From Lingula anatina (Eukaryota > Brachiopoda > Lingulata > Lingulida > Lingulidae), in the NCBI RefSeq assembly GCF_001039355.2, contig NW_019775935.1:161764-202539 (forward strand): a stretch of DNA of 40,776 nucleotides. Reading direction: 5' to 3'. The notes beneath the pieces were generated by a model. It worked only from the letters and a program-made list of their open reading frames with translations, searched no databases and was not told the origin of the DNA. Positions 36,601 through 40,776 of this stretch are shown here, in pieces. Every line of letters starts with the position of its first letter. Positions within the stretch are counted from its first letter, which is position 1. The position numbers and the translations under genes are program-made.

Positions 36601-39600
36601 CCATTAACTAAAAGATGGTTAAATTGTTTTTCATATACAGTGTTCAAACAGCCAATCAGTTAGCTGGCCAGTGTTTAACTGGATAAAATACTTATTTAAA
36701 GGTGAATTAACTAACGGACTGTTTAAACACTGTTTATAAAACAATTTCATTTATCAGGGTTTAGGAGAATTTATCCACCGGTTAGAGTTAAACACTGGTT
36801 AGTGCTAAACGTTCTTTATAAAACTGGGCCCAGGATGTAAAATAAAGTTGACAGTCTCTTAAAGTGTACCTGTATAGACTCTATCAATGAATGAGCAAAA
36901 ATGTGCATTAGCTTGGTAATTGGATCATAAATGAAAATTATCAAACACAAGCCGGAGATCTTCATACCATCAGCTTACAGCCAATCATATATTATAAGAG
37001 GGTCCTGGCTGCTATACCACTTAACCGTCATTGAGTAATAACAACATCTCACATCAGTCTGATGAAGGCTTATGTCCAGGTTGGCTGTAATCAGTGTATG
37101 AAATTCAAGGAAATTACTAGCCAGACCGCCGGGCAGGTAACTCTGAAAAGTTACCAGCCCGGCCATGTAGTTACCTGCCCTAGTTATGATAACCCCTAGA
37201 GTTAAGAGAGGTATGCTGAGGGGTCTAGAATGCATTCTTGGGTGAGTAATTTGGAAATGAAAGGGCAACATCATGCCTTATGCATGGAAATTTAGAAATT
37301 GGTCGGAATTTCTACTGAATGATACCTTGTCAGTGTTGGATTTAGAGGGGGGTCAGGGGGGTCCTGACGCCCCCTTTTAATTTCTGTAAAAAAACCCTCA
37401 CCTCTTGAAATAAGACTTTCACTAGTTGAATCATCGTTCTAAACCATACCAAATAGCACCATTCACCATCTAAAATACCAAAAAATTTCAGGGCCCTTTA
37501 GCGGGCGGGGGAGGGCGGGGGTAGTCAACTCAGTTTTTGTTCACCTTGCAGGCTGTCTCATTTCTTCTTCAATAATTTATTCATAACATTTATTCCGATT
37601 TCGTGATATCATTTGATCATAATTTTTGCTTTTCTGTATAGCAACAAGTATGACCAAATATATATATTGTTGTCAAATAAATCGATCTCTGTGCTAACAA
37701 TAAAGAAGAAAGAATTCAGCACGTAGGGTCCCTTTGAATATCGCTTTTAAGCTTTAAAAAGCAGTCGGGAACAGTCCTGCACGCTAATGGCCCATAGACA
37801 GTCCTGCAGGGCCCCGTATCTCTAAAGCATTGCTTATTGAGAATAGCTATATATATATATATATATATATCACATAGAGGCTACAATATATTATATGGGG
37901 CGAGTATGGGCGAGTTATTGGATCGAGATGCTTGCGCTCGGTCGCAATGCGTGATACCTTCGAGTTACGTTTTTTGCAAAAAATGTTGCCACTCGACTCA
38001 TTGCAAATCGAAGTCACCTTTCCATGGGTCCCAATTTGTTCTCTTTCGTTTGGTTCGGGCGTAATCTTTGTTATTTTTATTTCTTTCCTCAATTGTTTTT
38101 CTTTTGTGAACTTCTCTATCGGACTTGATATAATTTTTTCATTTTTGACAGCCCAAGATGAAAGCACGTGGGAAAAGAACTACATCTGACGCACGGCGTA
38201 AACTCGCACGCTCACTCATAATTTTGGGATTCAAATTTTTTGTAAAATTCTCCTTTAATTTGTCCCCGTTGCCTTTATTACTGTTGATTATAAGCACTTC
38301 ATGTACCTATAAGTCTATTTAATCAATATCATAACTTTTTATACTTTCACATTTTTATTACTCTCAACCTACAAATTGCTACTCGTGGTATCTCCTCTAC
38401 ACAAAACAATGACATAACATATCTGCTGTGCACTGAAGCTGGTTAAGAACAATGTGCCTCGTTTCAAATTGTCTTTCAACTTCATATCACACAGACGGAA
38501 CTTCGAAAACGAGGCCACTGAGAGGGAGACTGTTGGTTACATTTCGATACGAGCGTTCGATTCTATTGCAAGCTTATGGTTAGTTCTTTGCTTCTATGAA
38601 AGTGGGTGAAAACAGTGAGTTTATTTGATATTTTGCTGAAATCACTTGTGAACATAGACAAAATAAAAAGGTGAAAATAGGCTGTAAAAATAGACAGCCC
38701 GTCGGGCAGGTAATTTGCAAATCTTACCAGCCCGGCCTGAAAGTTACCAGCCTTGGGCTGGCGGGCAGGCGGCCATTTCATACACTGCTGTAATGTAACA
38801 GTATGAAGCATTTTTGGCTTGAGTTTGATAAATTTCATTTATGATGTATCAAAGAAGTTTACTGCTCACTGTAAAAAGGGCCATGGCACTATATACTACA
38901 ACAGTGGTAGGTATTATTTACTTGTGAGTGCACAAGGGCTACAGGTCTGTAAATCCTCTCCCAGCTCACACATCACACGATCAAACAGTTTGTACCGTGT
39001 CTCTACTGAAATGCTGTCTACCTCATTCACAGCAGGCAAATATGGAAGTGGTGGGCACATAACCTGAAAAAAAAGGACAACATATTATAAGACATAATGT
39101 AGAAGACACTGAGAAGTTTACCATTAAGGATCACGTCCCTCCCTTGACTTCTCTTCTCCTCCCTACAAAGGAAAACATAATGAAAGCAAACAAGCAAAAT
39201 CAAGCAATTTCCCAACCCTTGTGCTCTACGTATACTGCACAACTTATTCAAGAAATTTAAAGCAAATCTCGACTTCTGTTTCATATTTGCCAAGCGAGTG
39301 CAGCACAGGATTTTATTCTTGTGCATCTAAACATTAAGAAATACCTTAAATTTGATCTGCCAGTGATGTGTGTGTTTAAATAACATAAAAACGCCAATCT
39401 TCAGACATCCCCCATTTATCTTGAAATACGTCTGTATACATTTATTCTTACTTTGAGTGACTTGAATCTGTTGTCATCTGCAGTCCTTCCATACTCTGTA
39501 ATCTCTTTCACTCTCAGCATGCCACACAAGACCTTTATGATAAAAACCCATTTTTATTAGATAAATTATTCTTAACTACTGGATTCTTTTTACACTCTAC

Positions 39601-40776
39601 TTCTGAATTATAAAGAGAAAACTTAGGCTTCATTCACATGCAATGTCTATTTTCTAAATTCTATTTTCTATTCGCGGTATGTCTTATGATCACGGTCTGT
39701 GCCCTGAATATCCCGCAGCGTAATTACTGGCAGCGCGAGCCAGTTACTATAAGTTACTATAAGTAACTGGCTCGCGCTGCCAGTAATTACGCGGCGGGAT
39801 ATTCAGGGCACAGACCGTGATCATAAGATAGCGCGAATAGAAAATAGATTTTTAGAAAATAGACATTCCATGTGAACGAAGCCTTAGTGGTAAAATCAAA
39901 AATTCTTAATTATAAACAAATTATACGTAGCATTTATCATAACTGCACGTCAGCGTAAACACAAATCTGAAATACCTTCCTGAGAGACACCACAGATCTC
40001 TCAATCCCAGGCTTTCCCATGGTCATCTCCTCAAACACAAGTCTATACCAGTAGATACCATTACGCAGTGAAAGAACACGATCACGGAGGTCACCTTTAG
40101 CTATCCTCTTCTCTAAGTACTCATCCAATTCCAAGCTGACACAAGATGGAGTTCTGTCTGCCTCTGACTTGATCCACCGTTTTGGCTTAGGTGTGCTACT
40201 GGCAACGTTTCCTGTAGCCACACCATAGAACTGTCGAGAGTACTCCACAGCTGATCTGAATCTGTCATTGGAATTCTAGAATATGCAATGAATCAGTGTT
40301 TAAAAGAACATTACTTTATATTTTCTGAAGCCATTTATCTCTGCTGCATACAGAGAGAGGTACTATTCAACTTTCTCATAATTCTGAGCCTTGAACATTA
40401 AGAAAATTCAAAATTAGTCTAATGCTATATATATAACTGAAAATAAAAGATTAAAAAGATAAAAGATTAACTGTATCACTTTAAAACAGTCCTCTTATAA
40501 CTGTAATAAATGAATGTTTTATAAAAATTTGTGTAATTATTAGAAAAGATAAGATAAAATCATATCATCAATCTACAAATGTAATGAATAAGCACCATGC
40601 AAAGTCACACTATAAATATCTTTAACATTTTTAGTACAAATGTACATGCACATATCCATTATTATACAACAAAAAAATTAGGCACCATCAATTCCCACAC
40701 TTCGTCAATGCTTTCTAGTTTCTTTTCCTTCTCAGCTGTGAGGCTTTTGAACATCTCTACTGTTTTGATGAAACTA
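1..40776 (-). CDS. DEAH/RHA-family (DEVH-box) helicase with a long winged-helix-like repeat tail; multi-exon, incomplete at both ends
   Basis: Seen: 17 exons on the minus strand, in coding order >40776-40686, 40275-39976, 39532-39452, 39063-38922, 34438-34209, 33834-33714, 32590-32342, 31343-31199, 30872-30683, 30309-30131, 29750-29538, 28693-28506, 26954-26851, 8329-8110, 7420-7283, 6227-6108, 5959-<1. Every junction keeps frame. Numbering from the first codon in the window, motif I GETGSGKS is at 432-439, Ia TQPRR at 464-468, II DEVH at 534-537, III SAT at 566-568, V TNVAESSLT at 768-776 and VI QRKGRAGR at 815-822. Known: this set defines ATP-dependent 3'-5' DEAH/RHA RNA (or DNA) helicases of superfamily 2. 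HA2 and OB-type segments follow, then an unusual repeat-rich C-terminus (about residues 1330-2889). Residues 1-400 match no domain I recognise and end in an acidic stretch. Inference: a nucleic-acid remodelling enzyme with many tethered binding modules. The orthologue name is uncertain, so no symbol is given. Confidence 0.88.
661..2632 (-). repeat. Three copies of a linker segment, alternating with winged-helix-like modules
   Basis: Segments 661-902, 1561-1810 and 2394-2632 are clearly homologous DNA and in the same frame. They encode HGPDLNDEKDEAA, a Lys/Asp-rich stretch and VPSQGLGF. Modules 3 and 4 are 305 codons apart with one linker copy between them. A second piece (GALVMEEDRED) is duplicated with an offset of 822 bp (1877 and 2699). 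The pattern points to repeated in-frame segmental duplication. Confidence 0.85.
3234..3700 (-). repeat. Four to five 36-37-residue tandem protein repeats
   Basis: At the DNA level the phrase GATGATGGTTGTCCTTG recurs at 3511 and 3622, with a variant at 3403 (spacing 111 and 108 bp). In the protein each unit follows A-x-QD-x-L-x-[VIF]-T-x-x-[KQ]-NGED/NAED ... SDI-x-x-QGQPSS. The units are acidic and probably disordered or solenoid-like. No known family is recognised. Confidence 0.8.
6108..6227 (-). CDS. Helicase gene, exon 16: HA2 domain
   Basis: Acceptor GTTTTCAG and donor GAAG|GTAACA. The exon encodes LLQTIEPPDIDNIYAAIEML and NLGAIE, the classic HA2 pattern (leppd...ai..L..lGAl). Confidence 0.9.
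6507..6782. mobile_element. Palindromic MITE, family A copy 1
   Basis: Imperfect inverted repeat with arms of about 120 bp. The left arm contains CTCACTAAATTGC-like and CAACTTAACCGGCTTAA blocks; the right arm contains their complements and ends CTAGGGATGGGAACCCAG. Related copies lie at 18611, 33466 and 36283. It has no coding capacity, so it is a non-autonomous DNA transposon. Confidence 0.7.
6896..7067. mobile_element. Fold-back MITE with CAGGCCC termini and 5-bp target duplication
   Basis: The left end CAGGCCCATAGCCAG and right end CTGGCTACGGGCCTG are inverted repeats. The interior pairs further (G-run plus GGTTCTTT against AAAGAACCCCCC-like sequence). CTCAT directly flanks both ends (6891-6895 and 7068-7072), a perfect 5-bp target-site duplication. 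No protein is encoded. Confidence 0.75.
7283..7420 (-). CDS. Helicase gene, exon 15: motif VI, start of HA2
   Basis: The exon completes QRKGRAGR, whose arginines act as the arginine finger, and continues PGVCIRMFTKKHYD and ISPLEKIVLEVKFI (start of the HA2/winged-helix region). The exon end reads ATAG|GCAAGT, a GC donor. A GT donor four bases later (GGCAA|GTGTAT) would break frame with exon 16. Confidence 0.88.
7421..8109 (-). other. Helicase intron 14, no gene seen
   Basis: AT-rich intron between exons 14 and 15. A phrase near 7502 (AAGGCCCTTTTCACATTGAG) looks like a transposon terminus, but I found no matching partner end. A short (TA)n tract lies near 7876-7890. Confidence 0.6.
8110..8329 (-). 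CDS. Helicase gene, exon 14: motif V
   Basis: Acceptor TTTTTTTTCAG. The exon encodes HVIIATNVAESSLTLPKVRV (motif V) and the start of motif VI (EQRKG), with the donor splitting that Gly codon (AAGG|GTAATT). The phase matches exon 13 upstream and exon 15 downstream. Confidence 0.92.
8330..8997. other. Intron sequence left of the BEL element; no gene seen
   Basis: AT-rich, with a TTA/ATT trinucleotide tract near 8540-8575 and a short GT tract near 8711-8730. No supported reading frame. Confidence 0.6.
9005..13433 (+). CDS. BEL/Pao gag-pol polyprotein, 5'-truncated
   Basis: About 1,476 codons open without a stop to TAA at 13431. Counting residues from 9000: end of gag, CCHC zinc knuckle (C126, C129, H134, C139), retropepsin-type protease LDTGTN (Asp226), reverse transcriptase with YVDD at 635-638, RNase H with FSDAS (Asp816) and WTDS (Asp889), an HHCC-type integrase zinc motif (GHAGVERVL followed by CIPC), an integrase core with Asp1185, Asp1247 and Glu1297, and a C-terminal domain typical of BEL/Pao elements (LKPGDLVMV). 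The nominal ATG at 9000 spans the target duplication and the N, so it is not a real start; the true N-terminus is missing. The product would copy the element's RNA to DNA and integrate it. Confidence 0.92.
13686..14554 (+). repeat. 3' long terminal repeat of the BEL/Pao element
   Basis: It begins TGTAACAC and ends GTGTTACA, a perfect 8-bp inverted terminus with canonical TG...CA ends. It directly follows the purine-rich priming tract and is followed by the target duplicate GCATG. It contains a (TTTA)n tract near 14373-14412. No second LTR copy is in the window. Confidence 0.82.
14560..15103. other. Spacer and promoter region upstream of C4-like gene 1
   Basis: No gene. It contains one member of a repeat pair (14660-14785) whose partner is in intron 2 of gene 1 (16120-16212), and a TATA-like box at 14998. 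Confidence 0.6.
14998..15004 (+). promoter_or_regulatory. Candidate TATA box of C4-like gene 1
   Basis: TATAAAA lies 106 bp before the start codon at 15104, a sensible distance for a short 5' UTR. It is a motif match only; no transcript evidence. Confidence 0.4.
15104..17312 (+). CDS. Secreted short-chain collagen C4-like protein, gene 1
   Basis: Four exons: 15104-15337, 15698-15827, 16305-16379 and 16819-17312 (stop included), introns in phases 0, 1, 1, about 310 residues. Residues 1-24 are a signal peptide (hydrophobic core IFALILLL, cut after AQA). Residues 25-105 are charged and heptad-like (KEVTKMLKELKK). NKT at 107-109 is an N-glycosylation sequon, and RHKR at 112-115 fits a furin site. 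Residues 122-310 form the C4-like domain: YIRWGRSTCP, YSHSGGGSDYLC, CAVC, WTKEYDGYLMSSHH, CGSLPCPSY and CVVCSK, with ten cysteines. Known: this domain ends sponge short-chain collagens. Here there is no Gly-X-Y tract, so 'collagen' is a family label only. Function unknown; a secreted multimeric matrix or mucus protein is inference. Confidence 0.9.
15589..15662. repeat. (AT)n microsatellite
   Basis: About 37 uninterrupted AT units in intron 1 of C4-like gene 1, ending some 35 bp before the exon 2 acceptor. Tyr/Ile-repeat reading frames across it are artefacts. Confidence 0.95.
17618..17623 (+). terminator. Candidate polyadenylation signal, C4-like gene 1
   Basis: AATAAA about 305 bp after the stop codon at 17312. 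It is the first consensus hexamer downstream that I noticed; cleavage site not shown. Confidence 0.4.
17624..19184. other. Spacer between C4-like genes 1 and 2
   Basis: AT-rich and without a supported gene. It contains palindromic MITE family A copy 2 (18611-18823). No clear TATA box was found ahead of the gene 2 start. Confidence 0.6.
18611..18823. mobile_element. Palindromic MITE, family A copy 2
   Basis: Begins GGGTGCATTCCCATAGATT and ends TCTCTGGGAATAGGGT. It shares the CGATCTA blocks, GGCTTAAGTGTC and AAGGGGGTAATTAACT core with the copies at 6507 and 36283. Arms are imperfectly complementary. Confidence 0.65.
19185..21454 (+). CDS. Secreted short-chain collagen C4-like protein, gene 2
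   Basis: Four exons: 19185-19403, 19706-19808, 20070-20135 and 20958-21454, with the same 0,1,1 phases as its neighbours, about 294 residues. A signal peptide (GILLAALCCL core) is followed by a heptad-rich stretch (VLMKMVYDLQKDIIDDKKKL) much like gene 3. NKT at 91-93 and RYRR at 96-99 repeat the sequon plus furin-type arrangement. The C4-like domain from about 108 has YVRWGRTVCP, NGGGATYLCLP, CAVCRIPTRTSQVMIPA, KEYGGYLMSSHHTHKKS and CVVCTK. Exon 4 is one codon longer than in genes 1 and 3, and the SHY-[ST]-H segment reads SSWYDHN. Tandem position and shared structure show local duplication. Confidence 0.9.
20390..20915. repeat. Tandem copies of a ~320 bp AT-rich repeat in intron 3 of gene 2
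   Basis: The phrase ATTGCATCAAAATTGACAAA (20551) recurs with changes at 20880, and the block around GGCATTTTCAGTGTGTGACT (20750) has a partner near 20435. Offsets are about 316-329 bp. Related sequence lies at 27390-27905, so this is a dispersed family. No coding capacity. Confidence 0.6.
21455..23802. other. Spacer between C4-like genes 2 and 3
   Basis: No gene supported. AATAAA at 22014-22019 could end gene 2. The rest is AT-rich, with an (AT)n tract at 22614-22672, a poly-T run at 23046-23074, and a CA/TA tract just upstream of gene 3 near 23717-23740. Confidence 0.6.
22614..22672. repeat. (AT)n microsatellite
   Basis: About 29 AT units. The Ile/Tyr-rich frame across it is an artefact. 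Confidence 0.95.
23803..25723 (+). CDS. Secreted short-chain collagen C4-like protein, gene 3
   Basis: Four exons: 23803-24033, 24321-24420, 24970-25044 and 25230-25723, phases 0,1,1, about 299 residues. I chose ATG 23803 because it gives a good signal peptide (MTILDSVLLSLLATVCILP); the frame is open further upstream but only from a GTG. A coiled-coil-like segment (VLMKMVYELQKDIIQDKQQL, then more heptads) ends at exon 1. NGT at 97-99 and RAKR at 102-105 repeat the sequon plus furin-type site. The C4-like domain from about 111 has YIRWGRTTCP, YTHTGGGSNILCMP, CAACRVPTRSSHIMIPA, KEYTGYLMSSAYTHKRS, CGSLPCPDY and CVVCTK, ten cysteines in all. Exon 1 is closest to gene 2. Confidence 0.9.
25724..26850. 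other. 3' flank of C4-like gene 3 and end of the nested region
   Basis: AT-rich with candidate AATAAA signals at 26158-26163 and 26437-26442. A phrase similar to AGTAACATTATGT recurs (near 25810 and 25891), a weak local tandem duplication. No further gene. Confidence 0.55.
26851..26954 (-). CDS. Helicase gene, exon 13: motif IV region
   Basis: The exon continues LPG|KVTIEEFFDLLLPF and ends KLFALHSM, matching the 'l.lHs.l' motif IV strand. The donor ATG|GTAAGT is strong. The next coding exon is 18.5 kb away, across the intron that holds the nested genes. Confidence 0.88.
27390..27905. repeat. AT-rich dispersed repeat, second locus
   Basis: ATTGCATCAAAATTGA (near 27450), ACAGCTCAAATTA, and TTTGTGAAATTTTCATTTTT followed by GGCATTTTCA match the repeats in intron 3 of C4-like gene 2 in the same order. 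A partial second unit starts near 27790. A microsatellite interrupts the copy. Confidence 0.6.
27595..27691. repeat. Compound (AT)n-(T)n microsatellite
   Basis: About 23 AT units are followed by roughly 50 T. Such a run is prone to assembly error; Tyr/Ile and Phe-run frames over it are artefacts. Confidence 0.95.
28506..28693 (-). CDS. Helicase gene, exon 12: start of RecA domain 2
   Basis: The exon ends in GESILVFLPG, the standard first strand of RecA domain 2 ('gdiLvFlpG'), and the donor falls inside the Gly codon (CCTG|GTAAGC). The acceptor is TTTTTTCAG. Confidence 0.9.
28694..29537. other. Helicase intron 11
   Basis: No gene; contains the probable solo LTR at 28965-29158. The remainder is featureless AT-rich sequence. 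Confidence 0.6.
28965..29158 (+). mobile_element. Probable solo LTR (194 bp)
   Basis: Starts TGTTAG and ends CTAACA (inverted TG...CA termini). Inside are TATAAA (29011) and AATAAA (29097) in LTR-like order. It is GC-richer than its flanks and has no internal retroelement sequence beside it. Flanking bases GCTGG and GTCAA do not match, so no target-site duplication is visible, which lowers confidence. Confidence 0.5.
29538..29750 (-). CDS. Helicase gene, exon 11
   Basis: The exon links RecA domains 1 and 2. It begins KYFAKEEEIKLMSQASIFVG, and the segment RYPVELVYLENI corresponds to the usual 'fPV...yle' strand after motif III. Acceptor TTCTTCAG and donor AG|GTATTA; one base completes the preceding Lys codon. 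Confidence 0.88.
29751..30130. other. Helicase intron 10, nothing recognised
   Basis: AT-rich, purine-rich on the plus strand, no repeat or reading frame of note. Confidence 0.5.
30131..30309 (-). CDS. Helicase gene, exon 10: motifs II (DEVH) and III (SAT)
   Basis: The exon encodes THLILDEVHVRELESD and IKIVLMSATIQGD. DEVH binds Mg-ATP and SAT couples hydrolysis to unwinding. The residues after DEVH are V-R-E-L where the family normally has E-R-x-x. Donor GAA|GTATGT. Confidence 0.93.
30310..30682. other. Helicase intron 9, nothing recognised
   Basis: AT-rich with a short GTC/GTA trinucleotide tract near 30335-30365 and a CATT-rich tract near 30552-30578. Confidence 0.5.
30683..30872 (-). CDS. 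Helicase gene, exon 9: motifs Ia and Ib
   Basis: The exon encodes SIIVTQPRRMAAKTLAERVA (motif Ia, nucleic-acid contact) and ends FVTTGFIIR. In most family members motif Ib reads TTGVLLR, so the Phe-Ile-Ile variant is a small departure. Acceptor TATTACAG and donor AGG|GTATGA. Confidence 0.92.
30873..31198. other. Helicase intron 8, nothing recognised
   Basis: AT-rich; an (ATA)n tract lies near 31057-31074. Confidence 0.5.
31199..31343 (-). CDS. Helicase gene, exon 8: motif I (Walker A)
   Basis: This exon encodes the start of RecA-like domain 1: a Q-like lead-in (LPILKYRDIVIEHI) and GETGSGKSTQVPQFILDD. The invariant Lys of GSGKS is residue 438 of the window fragment and should bind ATP phosphates. 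The donor is ACAAG|GTAATT, phase 2. Confidence 0.93.
31344..32341. other. Helicase intron 7
   Basis: Contains the fold-back element at 31663-31916; otherwise AT-rich without a supported gene. Confidence 0.6.
31663..31916. mobile_element. Fold-back MITE with GGGCTCAT termini
   Basis: Left end GGGCTCATCCCATTGGAAA and right end CATCTGGAATGAGCCC are inverted repeats. Internal blocks also pair (GATAAACAGATTAAAACG against TTAATCTGTTTATC). Flanks are TAA on the left and AAA on the right, possibly a decayed 3-bp target duplication. No coding capacity. Confidence 0.65.
32342..32590 (-). CDS. Helicase gene, exon 7 (acidic segment)
   Basis: The exon runs from acceptor AAACAG to donor GAAG|GTGCTT and continues in frame from exon 6. 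Its second half is strongly acidic (runs such as GAEEEEALLADDIGEFDEE), a low-complexity linker directly before the helicase domain. Confidence 0.82.
33065..33166. repeat. 102 bp direct repeat, copy 1
   Basis: CCTAGCTGCCCCTTAAACAG through GGGCATTA matches 34807-34908 with few differences and the same length. It lies in a different intron from its partner. Origin unknown. Confidence 0.85.
33466..33693. mobile_element. Palindromic MITE, family A copy 3
   Basis: Begins ACTGGGTTCCCATCCCTAG, with CGATCTAATAGGATTGGTC, then a variable core, then AAGCGAGAATCCCCTTGGAG. It matches copy 4 and the complement of copy 1. Its right end stops about 20 bp from the exon 6 donor site. Confidence 0.7.
33714..33834 (-). 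CDS. Helicase gene, exon 6
   Basis: Forty codons plus one base lie between acceptor ATACAG and donor GAAG|GTACTC. The product (KVVDWTHFLAQFLQISEEF at its start) is aromatic-rich and predicted helical. A palindromic MITE copy begins only about 20 bp into the following intron. Confidence 0.82.
33835..34208. other. Helicase intron 5, nothing recognised
   Basis: AT-rich, no repeat or gene recognised. Confidence 0.5.
34209..34438 (-). CDS. Helicase gene, exon 5
   Basis: The exon lies between acceptor ATTTTAG and donor CAG|GTACAT. It encodes the N-terminal region ahead of the helicase core, with segments such as KYKFNITPTEFLILAAMTF and SLIIGGSWFQ. It ends in phase 0 and continues as KVVDWTHFLAQFLQ in the next exon. 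Confidence 0.82.
34807..34908. repeat. 102 bp direct repeat, copy 2
   Basis: Matches 33065-33166. The stop codon of the exon-like minus-strand frame (34908-34906) falls on its right boundary, so the repeat would correspond to the 3' untranslated side of that frame. Confidence 0.85.
34906..35091 (-). CDS. Unrecognised exon-like frame ending in a stop (hypothetical)
   Basis: After a possible acceptor (TTTGGTAG, 35098-35091 area) a frame encodes FVKHNTGDGVPCFSYKCAYS, then an aromatic and Arg-rich stretch, then IDITIIKLWKLHCYIPGD, and stops. It has two or three Cys and no known domain. Its first bases would also be in phase with helicase exon 4, so an alternative terminal exon is conceivable. 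It shares a WKLH-containing motif with the plus-strand frame at 36085. It could be a pseudoexon or part of an unknown transposon. Confidence 0.3.
   Translation of the reverse strand, partial: EFVKHNTGDGVPCFSYKCAYSSWWYNTRRRYRLSDSLIDITIIKLWKLHCYIPGDLNEKNY
36085..36282 (+). CDS. Unrecognised short frame, cut by a MITE (hypothetical)
   Basis: Starts MLPHLSVAEFIVDILLLFIL, a possible signal or membrane anchor, then FYAYQVGDYTDHTVVRMWKLH. After LHLADSK the frame runs into MITE family A copy 4. A CRE-like TGACGTGA (35965), an ATTGG box (35992) and a TTAAAAGG stretch (36017) lie upstream. A candidate donor (CAG|GTGGGG) falls within it. Family unknown; possibly a gene remnant. Confidence 0.25.
36283..36486. 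mobile_element. Palindromic MITE, family A copy 4
   Basis: ACTGGGTTCCCATATCTAG at the left and TAGTCTCTGGGAAT at the right. The core shares AGTTAATTACCCCCTAACAG and GGCGTGACAGACATTTAAG with copy 1. It interrupts the plus-strand frame beginning at 36085. Confidence 0.7.
36527..36831. mobile_element. MITE with GGGCCCAGTTTTATAAA termini
   Basis: GGGCCCAGTTTTATAAAGGA at the left and its near-complement TTTATAAAACTGGGCCC at the right. Pairing extends over ACGTTTAGCACTAACCAGTG / CACTGGTTAGTGCTAAACGT. Because the ends are themselves palindromic, the target duplication is ambiguous. No protein is encoded. Confidence 0.75.
38922..39063 (-). CDS. Helicase gene, exon 4
   Basis: Acceptor TTTTCAG opens 47 codons (VMCPPLPYLPAVNEVD first) plus one base, ending at ACA A|GTAAAT. 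The single leftover base joins the two-base start of the exon at 34438 to give an Arg codon, bridging a 4.5 kb intron. Confidence 0.75.
39064..39451. other. Helicase intron 3, nothing recognised
   Basis: No repeat or gene recognised. A 99-residue minus-strand frame here has no coding features. Confidence 0.5.
39452..39532 (-). CDS. Helicase gene, exon 3
   Basis: A 27-codon exon (VLCGMLRVKEITEYGRT at its start) lies between acceptor CATAAAG and donor AAA|GTAAGA, phase 0 at both ends. It is too short for a simple ORF scan. It is supported by phase and by a strong donor, though its acceptor has a weak pyrimidine tract. Confidence 0.72.
39533..39975. other. Helicase intron 2, mostly one MITE
   Basis: The near-perfect fold-back element 39626-39883 takes up most of this intron. 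Confidence 0.7.
39626..39883. mobile_element. Near-perfect palindromic MITE with TTA target duplication
   Basis: GGCTTCATTCACATGCAATG at the left and CATGTGAACGAAGCC at the right. The arms (about 115 bp each) are nearly identical inverted repeats around a short TTACTATAAG spacer. TTA flanks both ends (39623-39625, 39884-39886). A 3-bp TTA duplication with GGC-type ends fits PIF/Harbinger-derived MITEs; that assignment is inference. Confidence 0.82.
39976..40275 (-). CDS. Helicase gene, exon 2
   Basis: This exon is exactly 100 codons, flanked by acceptor TTCTAG and donor AAG|GTATTT, phase 0 at both ends. The protein (starting NSNDRFRSAVEYSRQFYG) is basic and polar and matches no domain I recognise. 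Confidence 0.8.
40276..40685. other. Helicase intron 1, nothing recognised
   Basis: AT-rich, purine-rich stretches, no repeat or gene recognised. Confidence 0.5.
40686..40776 (-). CDS. Helicase gene, exon 1 of window (partial)
   Basis: The reading frame enters from beyond the right edge and gives 30 codons, including SFIKTVEMFK and EVWELM. It ends at ATG|GTGCC in phase 0, matching the phase-0 start of the next exon. The start codon lies outside the window. Confidence 0.7.

Larger units (their letters stand above)
34439..38921. other. Helicase intron 4: repeats, two ambiguous bases and two related short reading frames
   Basis: A 4.5 kb intron. It holds a 102 bp repeat copy (34807-34908), an exon-like minus-strand frame (34906-35091), single N bases at 35768 and 35828, a GC-richer promoter-like patch (35840-36080), a plus-strand frame (36085 on), MITE family A copy 4, a second MITE (36527-36831), a G-rich fragment near 37340-37370, and two related patches near 37110 and 38715. 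Confidence 0.6.

Noticed and set aside
36975-37274. 99-residue minus-strand frame, and the similar 38563-38838 frame
   Set aside because: Both run over the shared GC-rich repeat patches, have no exon signals that fit the helicase phases, and show no domain.

Overview
The window is nuclear DNA from an animal, most likely a marine invertebrate. It is AT-rich, its coding sequence is split by GT-AG introns, and it carries a BEL/Pao retrotransposon, many short fold-back transposons, and genes of the 'short-chain collagen C4-like' family known from sponges, cnidarians, molluscs, brachiopods and lancelets. The species cannot be named from the sequence alone. I saw no bacterial genes, CRISPR array, rRNA or tRNA.

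One large minus-strand gene spans the whole window and runs off both ends. I assembled 17 exons (about 2,889 codons in the window). Reading phase agrees at all 16 junctions. It encodes a DEAH/RHA-type helicase with GETGSGKS, TQPRR, DEVH, SAT, TNVAESSLT and QRKGRAGR motifs. A uniquely long last exon (5959 to beyond 1, about 1,986 codons with no stop) holds the HA2/OB-type tail. Beyond that is an unusual extension with seven divergent copies of a ~70-residue, winged-helix-like module, several 36-37-residue repeats, and a duplicated acidic linker. One intron (7282-6228) appears to be GC-AG.

The 18.5 kb intron 26850-8330 splits the helicase core between motifs IV and V. Nested inside it on the opposite strand are a BEL/Pao element (8998-14559) and three tandem four-exon genes for secreted C4-like proteins (15104-17312, 19185-21454, 23803-25723). 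The three paralogues share exon phases (0,1,1) and a layout of signal peptide, coiled-coil-like segment, N-glycosylation sequon, furin-type site and ten-cysteine C4-like domain. None has collagen Gly-X-Y repeats.

The remaining introns and spacers hold mobile-element debris: four copies of one palindromic MITE family, four other fold-back elements (two with clear target-site duplications), a probable solo LTR, AT and poly-T microsatellites, and small dispersed repeats. In the 4.5 kb intron 38921-34439 there are also two inverted, related short reading frames of unknown kind sharing a T-[IV]-[IV]-[KR]-[LM]-WKLH motif.
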